In this document: positions 10,201 through 18,473 of the stretch, one piece after another
Numbering within the stretch: the stretch's first letter is position 1
Layout of the letters: the number at the start of each line of letters is the position of its first letter
Assembly (NCBI GenBank): GCA_016200225.1
Contig: JACQFD010000033.1
Location: 36,175-100,174, forward strand
DNA: 64,000 nucleotides
Direction of reading: 5' to 3'
Origin: Planctomycetota bacterium
GTDB lineage: Bacteria > Planctomycetota > UBA1135 > JACQFD01
The notes under the pieces: generated by a model
Told to the model about the DNA's origin: nothing
Database searches by the model: none
The model's input: the letters and a program-made list of their open reading frames with translations, nothing else
Program-made: the position numbers and the translations under genes

Positions 10201-10485
10201 CTCGCTAAATGTTACACATACGGGCGTGTGAACGCTTACATTCTGGCCGCTCGGCGAAACGTTTCCCACGGCGGGCGCGCCTGCGTTCGTTACGGATCCA
10301 GGCGGCGGCGCCGTGCTGGGGCCTTTTGTTATATTGGGTCCCGTCGACGGCCCGCCTCCCGGCGGCGTCGGATCGAAGATCGCGCCGGGATTGCTCGAAC
10401 CTCCGCAGGCGGCGGCAAATACTAATAAAATCGAGGAGAGGAGTATCGGAAATCGTTGCATTCGAGGAAAGTCCGCGGGGGTCAT
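7273..10485 (-). CDS. Large Ig-like surface lipoprotein
   Basis: About 1,070 residues. The N-terminus (MQRFPILLSSILLVFAAACG) is a lipoprotein signal peptide with lipobox FAAAC. It is followed by a Gly/Pro/Ser-rich linker and a first SbsA/Big_5-type Ig-like domain (SPSGQNVSVHTPVCVTFSES, then DIDGNPL). A second similar unit follows (VFPANNAKNVSPGSANFG), then bacterial Ig or carboxypeptidase-regulatory-like modules (TVAPTIKSIGPPSDSAT; ARVTLSDAVGNSS). It is probably surface-exposed and structural or adhesive. No catalytic motif is seen. The ATG at 10485 was chosen; the ATG at 10461 gives an equally good, shorter signal peptide, and a TTG exists at 10503. It is divergent from the TPR lipoprotein gene at 10630. 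Confidence 0.85.
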   Translation of the reverse strand: MTPADFPRMQRFPILLSSILLVFAAACGGSSNPGAIFDPTPPGGGPSTGPNITKGPSTAPPPGSVTNAGAPAVGNVSPSGQNVSVHTPVCVTFSESVQTATVSSTTLILRVQQGQTIQSTMSNFGGGQFFILVPNGPLPANKTIEIVASNAIHDIDGNPLTVPTGGVIGSFKTEATVDAVANPSVVAVFPANNAKNVSPGSANFGTGASAFPGVPAQIITVFSRSIGASTILGDLTPPLTPDKVGLTIIEQFDPDGTGPQPVQNKPLIPGVGALLLPFNENRVWLTTPIAPLDPGSKVTIAAGPGIKSDSVTPTALSPVFSSSFTVASVAPPQFVNIDITPATASEILTLPALLNNVPQLPNNTPNPTYAGKFTVGVVFDASSLATDTVEIQLHDLAGINAKLFTQKARAGAGQTNYDNLSIFDSKGKAQLGQGAISISARTKRGSVASTWVSGPPLLIDTVAPTIKSIGPPSDSATILTTIRRAAVYGTASESVASLLISQIESPVGTLVLPPIPAGAQVHLLSTNGNLFFSLPLVDAPPVDTPATGTPPAEPKAKARVTLSDAVGNSSTAQDIQFISRGRIGGPSIASQDALTVVVYDEDTLATVANAVVLVDAATPSGTSGSQAVKSVTLSGATGTTQASFLAGTDFTSGAPALTVTASAPGYDITTVIGVPASFISIPIRKTRGTAVVDPTISVSLSGAPAGSTIDLFVSARPDLGDRFSVTSIPGIGGSPIISTTAVGALRPLDLVAFVRNATNFTYLNDASNFPVVPIALNGVSSVTATFGQAYSQTTDTSDDPVLVPPIGGLNITLPGAPFDSTTASLESGLLVPGARVGVSGQIAIGEGRNGNISGGIAAIGINFNPKANSGFFTVDPNQNPPFGTVVPAPVDPNASDTDARVLLRADDASGRVSRALVRSATGGGPIGDITLPSVPDTLASTSAVTLGKNSPKIAWTDAVPTSDGFYIIRLKMKQATPVREWRIYVRRSDANLTVGGQVSLQLPSLVGFGSLAGSPIPSSGALIDQIADAISQSGIDFNDFFFEDLRAANPNPGTTDPVTFARGSKLEIIY

Positions 10486-10574
10486 GAACGGAGTTGGACC
10501 CAAGAACTGCGAATCCTATTCCGTTTGCCCCTCGGAACGCACGATGGAGTGGCGGCCGCCCTCGACAGTGACCG

Positions 10575-10604
10575 TTGCGGTGACGAAAGGGTTGTCGCTA
10601 TCTA
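10575..10604 (+). promoter_or_regulatory. Possible sigma-70-type promoter of the TPR gene pair
   Basis: TTGCGG (10575-10580) and TATCTA (10599-10604) are separated by 18 nt and lie 25 nt before the ATG at 10630, in the 144-nt gap between divergent genes. The match is imperfect and was found by eye. Confidence 0.3.
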
Positions 10605-10629
10605 AAGGACGCGGCTAGTCTCCTCGCCG

Positions 10630-12393
10630 ATGCTCCGCATGGAACGAATGATTCCTCTCCTCGCGCTTGCGACCTTCCTCGCGTCGTGCGCGGCCGTGTC
10701 GACAAGTTCGGATTCACCCCGTGCGGAAACGCCCATCCCCGCAGCGGTCGCATTGGCGCATGTTCAATTATCGGAGGGACAGGTCGAGGAGGCACAGGCC
10801 ACGTTTGCGAAACTGACCTCGGACTTCCCGCGTTGCACGCAGGGGTGGAGCGGTTTTGGCGAAGCGTCGTTTCGGTTATATCAATTAGCAACCGCCGACC
10901 CGAAGCGGGGATCGAACGGCCTTTATTTACAAGATGCGGAAAACGGTTTTCGCAGAGCCGCTGAGATCGATCCCCAACACATCGGGGCATGGGGCGGATT
11001 GGCGCGCGTCGCGCGCGAGCGCGGGAACGCGGCGGCCTATGGCACATTCGCGCAACACGCGCGCGACGCGATCGCCAGGGACACCGACGATAATATTAAA
11101 TATCAAGTCCTGCTCGAACTCGGCGACGCGCGCGCGTTCGAATTCTTAGAATCCGCCCGACGCTACGAATCGCCGCTGAAGCAGGCCGATTTGTATCAAC
11201 GCGCGCGCGATGCTTATTTTTCCGCGAGAGCGATCCGGCGCGAAGATTCGGAGCCGATATTGCATTTTGTACAATTGGACGTCCGGCGCGGCGGAATCGC
11301 CGACGCGATGGAAACGCTTATAAAAGCCGCGCACGAGGCGCCCGAGGAATATCGTTATCAAGCGAAACTCGGCGAAATCGCCGTCGACGCGCAGTGGATT
11401 CCGAAACTCGTCGAATTGTATGAAGGCGCATTCGCGAAACAGGCGGAGACCTCCGCGACGACGCGGTGGTACGCGGGATTTGCAAGAATCCGCGAAGCCG
11501 AGAAATTCCGCGCCGATAAAGATTACGCCGCGTCGGCGAAAAGTTATATGATCGCCCGCGATGCGTTTCGAAAATCGTCGTCGATGAACGCGGAATTTAC
11601 AAAACAGTCGAAAATTCAGGAAGCGCTGTGCCTCGCGGGCGAGGCGCGGATCCTCTTTGAAAATGAACAATTACCGGAGGCCGCGGCGTTATTAACAAAA
11701 GCTCTCGAAACGGACGCGTCGATCATATCCATTGCCGACGGACTGCAAATCACTCCCAAACTGACTTCGCTCGCGCTCGGCGGCGCTTGTTTCAATTCCG
11801 GAGATCTCGGGACGGGCGCGGAGTGGTTCGAGCGCTGGCTTTCGTTTTCGAACGACGACGTCGACTGGCTCAACAACGCCGGTCTCATGCGGCGCGACCT
11901 CGGCGAAAAACTCGCGAAAGACGGACGTGCCGCGGAGGCGATGGCGAGTTTCGAAGCCTCGTACGTTCACTACAAACGCGCCGCCGAACTCATGCCGGAA
12001 GAACCCCGGATTGTTAATGATGCCGCGCTGATTTTATTGTATCATTTGCACCGCGACCTCGACTTGGCGCAGGAAATGTTCCGCCGCGCGGCGCGACTCG
12101 GCGGGGAAAAACTCGACGCGCTCGGAGGCGAACGGCCCGAAGAGGACGAGAACGATCCGGAATCGCGCAAACGCGCCGCCGAATTCGACTATTTCGCCGA
12201 AGCCACGGGCGATGCGTGGCAGAATCTTGCGCTTCTGCTCTGGGAAAACCGGGGCGACTCGGCGGAAATTAGGAATTGCATTTCAAAAAGTTTACAATTG
12301 GACCCGCGCGGAACGCGCGCATGGCTCCGCGACGACATGAAAGAGCTGCCTCTTTCGGGTCCCGCGCCCAAGCGCACGAAGCCGCTTCGTTAA
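10630..12393 (+). CDS. TPR-repeat lipoprotein
   Basis: 587 residues. The signal peptide ends in the lipobox FLASC. The remainder is a helical repeat protein with tetratricopeptide-like units (AHVQLSEGQVEEAQATFAKL; GDLGTGAEWFERWLSFSNDD; AMASFEASYVHYKRAAELMP) ending near residue 575, so it is probably a periplasmic protein-protein scaffold. The stretch around residues 420-480 (NNAGLMRRDLG ... PEEPRIVNDAALILLYHL) matches the corresponding part of the next gene (NNLGLFHRDSG ... TDPRLLNDTGVIYHYYL), so the two look like ancient paralogues. The downstream gene starts 24 bp after this stop and they are probably co-transcribed. Confidence 0.85.
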   Translation: MLRMERMIPLLALATFLASCAAVSTSSDSPRAETPIPAAVALAHVQLSEGQVEEAQATFAKLTSDFPRCTQGWSGFGEASFRLYQLATADPKRGSNGLYLQDAENGFRRAAEIDPQHIGAWGGLARVARERGNAAAYGTFAQHARDAIARDTDDNIKYQVLLELGDARAFEFLESARRYESPLKQADLYQRARDAYFSARAIRREDSEPILHFVQLDVRRGGIADAMETLIKAAHEAPEEYRYQAKLGEIAVDAQWIPKLVELYEGAFAKQAETSATTRWYAGFARIREAEKFRADKDYAASAKSYMIARDAFRKSSSMNAEFTKQSKIQEALCLAGEARILFENEQLPEAAALLTKALETDASIISIADGLQITPKLTSLALGGACFNSGDLGTGAEWFERWLSFSNDDVDWLNNAGLMRRDLGEKLAKDGRAAEAMASFEASYVHYKRAAELMPEEPRIVNDAALILLYHLHRDLDLAQEMFRRAARLGGEKLDALGGERPEEDENDPESRKRAAEFDYFAEATGDAWQNLALLLWENRGDSAEIRNCISKSLQLDPRGTRAWLRDDMKELPLSGPAPKRTKPLR

Positions 12394-12417
12394 TGTAAAG
12401 TCGCAACCGAACCAACG

Positions 12418-14118
12418 ATGAAATCACGTTTTTCGATCATTCCATTCGGACTTCCCCTCGCATCCGTCCTCCTCGGTTCGCTTGCGTTCGCGCAGGATAC
12501 GAAACCCGCTCCGGATACGAAGCCCGCCCAGGACGCGCCCGTGGATGCCGCCGCGCAAAAGGCGCTCGGCGCGGAATTGTTAAGAGCCGGCCGGAAATTC
12601 GAGGCGGCTTCGGCGTTCAAGAAAGCTTATGAAGCCGACGGAACGATCGAGTCGGGTCTGTCGTGGGCGCGCGCGCTGCTCGCCGACGAGCGATATAACG
12701 ATTCGCTGGGCGCGCTCGATACCATTGCCGAAAAGTACAAAAAGAACCTGGAATTGTTTAAATTCTTCGCGGAGGCGCTCGAGACGCGCGCGCTCGCCCG
12801 ATCGCGCGAAGGCGCCGACCGCATCACCGTCTGCGCGGAGTACGAATCGGCGGCGCGTTCGATCGAAGACGCGCTCGAACTGAAACCGGACGATCCGGAA
12901 TTGTTATCGGCCGACATTCGTTATTTATTATATGCCGGCAAACTCGACGAGGCCGCCGAAGCCGCCGAAAAAGCGCGCAAAACGGCGCCGGGTTCGTGGG
13001 AAGTCGCGATGTGGAGCGGCGATTCTTTATATTACTCGATGGCGGCCGCCGGACTCGTTCAACCGAAAGACCGGGACGACGACGCGGCCGACGCGATTCG
13101 AAAGGAACGTAAAGAAAAAATCGCGGGCGTGCTCGCCGCCTATGGCGAGGCCGTCAAACTCGGAGCCGACCGCGCCGAACCGCAGGCGCGCATCGGCGCG
13201 TTTTTATTAGCCACGGGCGGAGATAAACAAAAAGCGCTCGCCGCGTTCGGACGCGCCGTCGCCCTCGACCCGACAAAAGTAGATTTGACGGCGGCCATCG
13301 ACGAAAAAATCATGTCGCCTAAGGACGGACTCGAGTTTTTTACAAAAGCGCTGGGCGAATTTAAGAAGAATCATACAAAAACAGACGCGGCCGGCGAAAA
13401 AGGCGAGGCGTTGATTCAGTGGTTCGTCGGACGTTACAAATTTCTCGCCGACGATCGCAAAGGCGCGATCGAATCCTTCCGGGCGGCGCTCGCCAAGAAT
13501 CCCGAAGAAATGAGCGCGCGTTACTGGCTCGGCCGTATTCATTATTTCGAAAAACAGTATAAAGAGGCGACGAAAGAATTCGAGACCATCGCCAGAAAAT
13601 CTCCGAAGGATCTCGCGGCGCTCGGATCCACCGACGCCGGCGCGTTTTATCCAATGTTACAAAACCTCGTCGGCAGGCTGCTCGCGGGCGAAGTCGCGGG
13701 CGGCAGCGTCACCGGCGTTCAAAACAATGCAGGTCTACAAACGGCGATATTGTTTACTCGCGCGATGGTCGAGGTCGACCCAAAGAACGTCATCGAATGG
13801 AACAATCTCGGACTTTTCCATCGCGATAGCGGCAACGCCAAAGAATCGCTTTTTTGTTATAAAAAAGCGCTCGACATCACGCCGACCGATCCGAGATTAT
13901 TAAACGATACGGGCGTCATTTATCATTATTATCTTCCGAAGAGCGCCGAAAACGACGCCGAGGCGAAACAATTGTATCAACGGTCGATCCAACTCGCGAA
14001 AGCCGTGCTCGACGATAAGAAAGCGGGTTCGACCGACAAAGAAAGCGCGCGCGGCGCGCTTCAGGACGCTACTACGAATCTGAAGCGCCTCGACAAGGGC
14101 GATCATACAAATAACTGA
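12418..14118 (+). CDS. Secreted TPR-repeat protein
   Basis: 566 residues. An N-terminal Sec signal peptide (KSRFSIIPFGLPLASVLLG, cleavage expected after AFA) is followed by a short repeated QDTKPAPDTKPAQ linker and many TPR units (ELLRAGRKFEAASAFKKAYE; DRKGAIESFRAALAKNPEEM; NAKESLFCYKKALDITPTDP). It is predicted to act in the periplasm as an assembly scaffold. It shares its C-terminal repeat pattern with the preceding lipoprotein. The next gene starts 12 bp downstream with its own AGGGG site, so the three genes may form an operon. The specific role is unknown. Confidence 0.85.
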   Translation: MKSRFSIIPFGLPLASVLLGSLAFAQDTKPAPDTKPAQDAPVDAAAQKALGAELLRAGRKFEAASAFKKAYEADGTIESGLSWARALLADERYNDSLGALDTIAEKYKKNLELFKFFAEALETRALARSREGADRITVCAEYESAARSIEDALELKPDDPELLSADIRYLLYAGKLDEAAEAAEKARKTAPGSWEVAMWSGDSLYYSMAAAGLVQPKDRDDDAADAIRKERKEKIAGVLAAYGEAVKLGADRAEPQARIGAFLLATGGDKQKALAAFGRAVALDPTKVDLTAAIDEKIMSPKDGLEFFTKALGEFKKNHTKTDAAGEKGEALIQWFVGRYKFLADDRKGAIESFRAALAKNPEEMSARYWLGRIHYFEKQYKEATKEFETIARKSPKDLAALGSTDAGAFYPMLQNLVGRLLAGEVAGGSVTGVQNNAGLQTAILFTRAMVEVDPKNVIEWNNLGLFHRDSGNAKESLFCYKKALDITPTDPRLLNDTGVIYHYYLPKSAENDAEAKQLYQRSIQLAKAVLDDKKAGSTDKESARGALQDATTNLKRLDKGDHTNN

Positions 14119-14130
14119 TCAGGGGCGCAT

Positions 14131-14988
14131 GTGATCCGGCGGACATTTCAACATTTTCCTGGCGTTCGTCAGCGCACGGAATCCACTCTCTGGGCAAGCG
14201 GAATCGACACGTGGGCGTCTCTTCGCGGTTACCACCCGCCGCGCGTCGAAATGGATGCGTTCAACGCGGCGATCGACGACAGCGAACGCGCGTATGCCGC
14301 CGGCGATATTGCTTATTTTGGGCGCGTGATCCCGTCGCGCGAATCGTGGCGCGTTTATCATGAATATCACGAATACGCAGGTTATCTGGACATCGAAACG
14401 ACGGGCGAAGAACGCGACTCGAATTCGATCACATGCATCGCGCTCGCTACAAAACGCGACGGCGTGAAAACATTTGTAAAAGGCCGCAATCTCGCGGATT
14501 TCGAAGGAGCGCTTCGGGACGTTCCGCTATTGGTAACATTCAACGGCGCGGCGTTCGATTTATTATTCTTAGCAAAAACGTTCGGAAGCGAATTAATAGA
14601 AAGCCGCGCGCATTTCGACACGTGCACCGCGCTGCGGCGCCTCGGCCACGGCGGCGGGCTCAAGAAAATCGAAAAGGATCTCGGCGTGCCGCGCGAACGC
14701 GGTCTCGACGGATTGAACGGCGCCTCCGCGATCTGGCTCTGGTATTTGCATGAGATCGGCGACCCGCGCGCGCTTCCTACGCTCGAACGCTACTGTTCCG
14801 AAGACGTCCTCGGCCTGCCCGCGCTCGCGGCGATGGCCTGCAACGAACTTGTTAAAGATACGCCGTTCGCAAAATGCGTCGAACCGCTGTTCGTGCCGCG
14901 CCGCGTCGAGAGTTACCTCCCCTATTCGCGCGAACTCGTGCTCGAAATCATGGAAGACGTCGCGGCGCGCGACGAAAAGCGTCGCTGA
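14131..14988 (+). CDS. RNase H-like 3'-5' exonuclease (YprB family)
   Basis: 285 residues, GTG start with AGGGG five nt upstream. The exonuclease fold begins near residue 85 with YLDIETTGEE (metal-binding D and E). It continues with VTFNGAAFDLLFLAKTFG (second acidic position) and FDTCTALRRLGHGGGLKKIE, and ends with YCSEDVLGLPAL (late D). This DEDD-like arrangement fits the ribonuclease-H-like family typified by YprB and archaeal PolB-exonuclease relatives. The expected activity is metal-dependent 3'-5' hydrolysis of nucleic acid. The first 80 residues may be a separate short substrate or partner region. It is encoded immediately behind the two TPR genes; I see no functional link to them. Confidence 0.85.
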   Translation: MIRRTFQHFPGVRQRTESTLWASGIDTWASLRGYHPPRVEMDAFNAAIDDSERAYAAGDIAYFGRVIPSRESWRVYHEYHEYAGYLDIETTGEERDSNSITCIALATKRDGVKTFVKGRNLADFEGALRDVPLLVTFNGAAFDLLFLAKTFGSELIESRAHFDTCTALRRLGHGGGLKKIEKDLGVPRERGLDGLNGASAIWLWYLHEIGDPRALPTLERYCSEDVLGLPALAAMACNELVKDTPFAKCVEPLFVPRRVESYLPYSRELVLEIMEDVAARDEKRR

Positions 14989-15004
14989 TCGTTTATATTA
15001 ACGA

Positions 15005-16267
15005 TCAGCGCACGACAAACCGGCCGCGATGCGCGAGCGCGTGCGCGAACCAGCGAGTGTCGTAAAGATAGTGAACGAGCAGGACTCCGAAACCGCTCAA
15101 ATAGTATGTAATAAGTATCGAACCCGGCCGGTACTCGGGCTTGCCGCCCGCGCCGAGGGGAAGTTCGTGCGGCTCGAATCCAAACACTCGGTAACCGCCG
15201 TCGCTCAGATATTGAATGGCGTATCCGCCCGCGAAGAGACAACAAATCGCCCCCGCGGTCATGGCCACGCAGGTTTTGTAAAATTTCCATTGCGCGCCGG
15301 GCGCGGAGACGCCGCGAATCCATTCGCGCTGCGGATCCGAACGATCATACGATTGCCGATTTAACAACCAGGCGACATATAAATATTGAGTACAATGCCA
15401 CGCGTTGAATCCCTGGAACGCGGAGTCGAGATTCGGAATCGTCGGCAGCAGCAAACCCGCGAGCCCTGTTAACAATACGAATTGCGCGCGCGTCGCGTTC
15501 AACGCGCCGTCGCGGCGTTCGCGCAGCGATTTCTTAATAAAAAGCGCGGCGCTTACAATCAACACGGCGCCCGCCGCCGCCGATAATAGCAACATCGGCA
15601 GAAACGACGGAATCACGGGCGTCGCGCGGCCGATTCTAAATACATAATCTTCGGTGAACGCGTCGCTTCCGCTCCACGCGCGGACCATTTGCGTCGCGAA
15701 CGCATCGGAACGCGCCCGCAAACCGTCGGGATCGGACATGTCGGCCATCGACATGCGAAACAGCGAAATCGGATATAAACAAACGAGCACGACCCACGAT
15801 TCGGAGCGTTTCCACCAGTCGCGGTACCACGCCTGCGCGTTCGACTGCTTCCCGTCGCGCCGATCGAGCATTTCTATACAATATAAAGTCTGCTGCGTTA
15901 TGTGAAAACTCGCCCAAAAGAAAAATATAGTTAAAATCGCGCGCAACGGCGCGACTCCGGCGATTCGATAATTAAAGAATACGCTCAGAACGGTCGCTAA
16001 CATTACAGTTCCGATGACGCCCGCCGCGGCGAGCAGCCACGGTTTTTCCTCGCGCACGAATCGCCCGTCGAACCAGCTTCGCAAAAACGTCGCGACGACG
16101 TGCGGGCCGCCGAGCGCGCCCATTACGATGAGCGTCACGATGTCCTCGGAGGCCGAAACCGGCAATCCGGCCGCGCGAAAAGTATAAAAAAGCGCCGGCG
16201 GCACGGGCACGATGAGCGCGCTTCCAATCAGAAGCGCGCGATCCCATTTTACGTATTCGGAGCTCAT
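15005..16267 (-). CDS. Polytopic membrane protein with intramembrane histidine motifs
   Basis: 420 residues from the ATG at 16267 (an in-frame GTG at 16276 adds three residues). About eight or nine hydrophobic segments. Four histidines sit in or at the edge of them in memorable motifs: GGPHVVATFLR (about 56), ASFHITQQTLYCIE (about 122), FNAWHCTQYLYVAWLLNRQ (about 290) and LLVHYLYDTRW (about 398). Such a spread of His in helices is seen in membrane metalloenzymes (carotenoid-cleaving Brp/Blh proteins, membrane desaturases) but I do not recognise the family. It is divergent from the gene at 16332, with a 64-nt shared promoter region, and faces the nuclease gene at 14131. Confidence 0.75.
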   Translation of the reverse strand: MSSEYVKWDRALLIGSALIVPVPPALFYTFRAAGLPVSASEDIVTLIVMGALGGPHVVATFLRSWFDGRFVREEKPWLLAAAGVIGTVMLATVLSVFFNYRIAGVAPLRAILTIFFFWASFHITQQTLYCIEMLDRRDGKQSNAQAWYRDWWKRSESWVVLVCLYPISLFRMSMADMSDPDGLRARSDAFATQMVRAWSGSDAFTEDYVFRIGRATPVIPSFLPMLLLSAAAGAVLIVSAALFIKKSLRERRDGALNATRAQFVLLTGLAGLLLPTIPNLDSAFQGFNAWHCTQYLYVAWLLNRQSYDRSDPQREWIRGVSAPGAQWKFYKTCVAMTAGAICCLFAGGYAIQYLSDGGYRVFGFEPHELPLGAGGKPEYRPGSILITYYLSGFGVLLVHYLYDTRWFAHALAHRGRFVVR

Positions 16268-16331
16268 TGCTTTCACATAACCAGCCTGAGAATGTTAGCT
16301 GTCACCGAACGACCGCCAAGATCCAACTATC

Positions 16332-17330
16332 GTGAACTTCCGCTTTTCACCTCCGGGCAATATCCCGGACTACGACATTGAGAACGCCATCGGCTGCGAC
16401 GGTCGGCCGCCGGCGGCGCTTTCGCTGTCTCACTGGCCTGATAATGATACCCCATCGGAGTTCCGGCATGACTTTTCGACGGGAAGCGCGCTGCTTTTCG
16501 CGCGGCGCGCCGCCAGGGATTCAGACGGGGAATTCGCTCGATTTGTAACGGTTGCCAACGATCATTTCGATACGGACGGCCTGCTTTCGGTGTTCGCTTG
16601 TCTGCAACCAAAGGATGCTCTGGCCCGCGAAGAATTCTTATTATTCGCGGCCGAGGCGGGAGATCTCTGGCGCGCGCCGACCGGACGCGCCGCCGCGTTC
16701 GACATGGCCGTGTCGGCGTCGACCGAGCCCGGCCGTTCGAAAATCGCTTCGTCGATCGGCGACGTGCATTCGCGCGAGGGAATGACGGCAATCTATCAAT
16801 ATTTTCTCGAACGGCTGCCCGGCGCGCTCGACGATCCGTTTTCGTTAGATATTGATATTCGAGACGAATATAACCATTGCATGGAAGACCTCGCGTCGCT
16901 GCGTTCGGGAAATATTATGATCGAGCGCGCGCCCGAATGTGATTTCGCGATTATAAATCTTCCGCGCGCCCACGACGCGCGTGCGATTTTCGAAATCGCG
17001 CGAACCGACCGCGTGCTCGAACTGCAACATTGCGCGGACGGCACGCTCGCGCAATTGCGTTTCACGTCGATGTCGTGGTTCGACGGAATGTCGCAGCGGC
17101 GGTTGCCGCGGCCGAATTTAATAAAACTCGCGGACCGATTGCAACAAAATGAACGCGGCGCCGGCGCATGGCAATCGCTCGATCCGGGCGCGCCATTCGC
17201 GGCGCTCGCGTTCGGCGCGCGCCGAAAATCCGGAATTCGAGACGATCATTTTGACCTCGCGCCGTCGTCGCAACCTCCTGAATCTATCAAAAAGACCATC
17301 TCACAATTTCTCCGGGAGAGCCGCCCATGA
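16332..17330 (+). CDS. Uncharacterised protein with an HFDTDG motif
   Basis: 332 residues, GTG start. The most striking segment is FVTVANDHFDTDGLLSVFA (residues about 74-92), preceded by HDFSTGSALLFARRA. An Asn-Asp-His-Phe-Asp-x-Asp-Gly cluster like this looks metal-binding and recalls both DHH-type phosphoesterases and the uncharacterised DUF6687-like group. The rest (AFDMAVSASTEPGRS; YQYFLERLP; FAIINLPRAHDARAIFEIA; WFDGMSQRRLPRP) reads as a soluble cytoplasmic protein with no membrane segment. Its stop overlaps the start of the next gene by 4 nt, so the two are translationally coupled. Function unknown. Confidence 0.75.
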   Translation: MNFRFSPPGNIPDYDIENAIGCDGRPPAALSLSHWPDNDTPSEFRHDFSTGSALLFARRAARDSDGEFARFVTVANDHFDTDGLLSVFACLQPKDALAREEFLLFAAEAGDLWRAPTGRAAAFDMAVSASTEPGRSKIASSIGDVHSREGMTAIYQYFLERLPGALDDPFSLDIDIRDEYNHCMEDLASLRSGNIMIERAPECDFAIINLPRAHDARAIFEIARTDRVLELQHCADGTLAQLRFTSMSWFDGMSQRRLPRPNLIKLADRLQQNERGAGAWQSLDPGAPFAALAFGARRKSGIRDDHFDLAPSSQPPESIKKTISQFLRESRP

Positions 17331-18355
17331 ACCGCGCGTTTTGTTTAATAATATTACTATTCGCCTCCTGCGCCGCCGGCGGCGAAACCGCGACGCAGCC
17401 GGATTCGCGTTCGCGCCCGGCGGCCAATGGTACGATCGGCCTCCCCGTCCGCGAAACGCTCGAGGCGCTCGCGTTCGCGCCAAGTCTCGGCTGGCACCTC
17501 GGAGGTATTTATGCATTCATCGACGCGCCCGGGCGCCGCGTGCAAGTTTACGAATCGACCAACGGCGGCCCGTTCGAAGTCGCCGGGCTCATCGATCGCG
17601 CGGGACAGGTCTACGGCGCCGTCATGTGGAGTCCCGCCGACGGCTTCGCGTTGCAGGGCGGCGCGGACGGATCGGTATTGTATATAACAAGTCGCGGATT
17701 TCGCGAATTCCGCGTCGGCGCGAAACTCGAGGGTCGCTACGTACGGATCGTTCCCGCGAGCGAACCGAACGAAAAAGGCGAAAATGGATCCGTATTCATC
17801 GTCGGATCCGACAAGAGCGGGAAGGGTTCGATATTATTAACAAAAGACGGATCGACGCTCGAGGAAACATTCAAATTCGACGGCAAACAACCCAAGCATC
17901 TCGCGGATTTTACTTATTTTTCGACGCGCCGTTTCGCGGTCGGAGGATCGGACGGCAAGGGCGCTCTTTACCGATGCGACGACGGACACCATTATAAACA
18001 AATCGACGTCGGCGACGTGCCGAATTTACTAAGTATCCATTTCGACGCCGCGGGCCACGGTCTCGCCGTTGGCGACAACGGCGAATGTTTACGTTCGTCG
18101 GACGGCGGATTGTCGTGGAAGCCCGCGCTCTCGGGCACCGACCGGCCGCTCGCGTCGGTGGCGTTCGTTAGCGAACTGAAAGCTTATATTTGCGGACGCG
18201 ACGGCGTTGTTTTGTATACTTCGAACGGCGGCGCGAGTTTCGAGCCTGTCGCGACCGGCCGCCGCGACGATTATTTTAAATTACAATTAGCGCCGGGCGG
18301 CGGCGCGTACGCGATCGGCGCGCGCGGCGTGGCGCCGTTCCTGCCGGGCAAGTGA
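17327..18355 (+). CDS. Beta-propeller (BNR/Ycf48-like) lipoprotein
   Basis: 342 residues. A lipoprotein signal ends in LLFASC. The mature part contains sialidase/Ycf48-like blades with Asp-Gly-Gly-x-x-Trp or related turns: VYESTNGGPFEVAG, GNGECLRSSDGGLSWKPALS (as GDNGECLRSSDGGLSW) and DGVVLYTSNGGASFEPV. This predicts a six- or seven-bladed propeller outside the cytoplasm, usually a protein-binding or assembly role. The start codon overlaps the stop of the HFDTDG gene (ATGA), so both are made from one message even though one product is cytoplasmic and the other exported. Confidence 0.8.
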   Translation: MNRAFCLIILLFASCAAGGETATQPDSRSRPAANGTIGLPVRETLEALAFAPSLGWHLGGIYAFIDAPGRRVQVYESTNGGPFEVAGLIDRAGQVYGAVMWSPADGFALQGGADGSVLYITSRGFREFRVGAKLEGRYVRIVPASEPNEKGENGSVFIVGSDKSGKGSILLTKDGSTLEETFKFDGKQPKHLADFTYFSTRRFAVGGSDGKGALYRCDDGHHYKQIDVGDVPNLLSIHFDAAGHGLAVGDNGECLRSSDGGLSWKPALSGTDRPLASVAFVSELKAYICGRDGVVLYTSNGGASFEPVATGRRDDYFKLQLAPGGGAYAIGARGVAPFLPGK

Positions 18356-18473
18356 CGGGGCGGTCGGCGCCCGATTCGGCCCGCGCGCGTCGCACCGACT
18401 CCGCCGCGACGCCCGCTGCGATCGGTCGAATCTTGCGTTGAATCGCCAAAAAAACGATTGTTTCGCCACAGCA

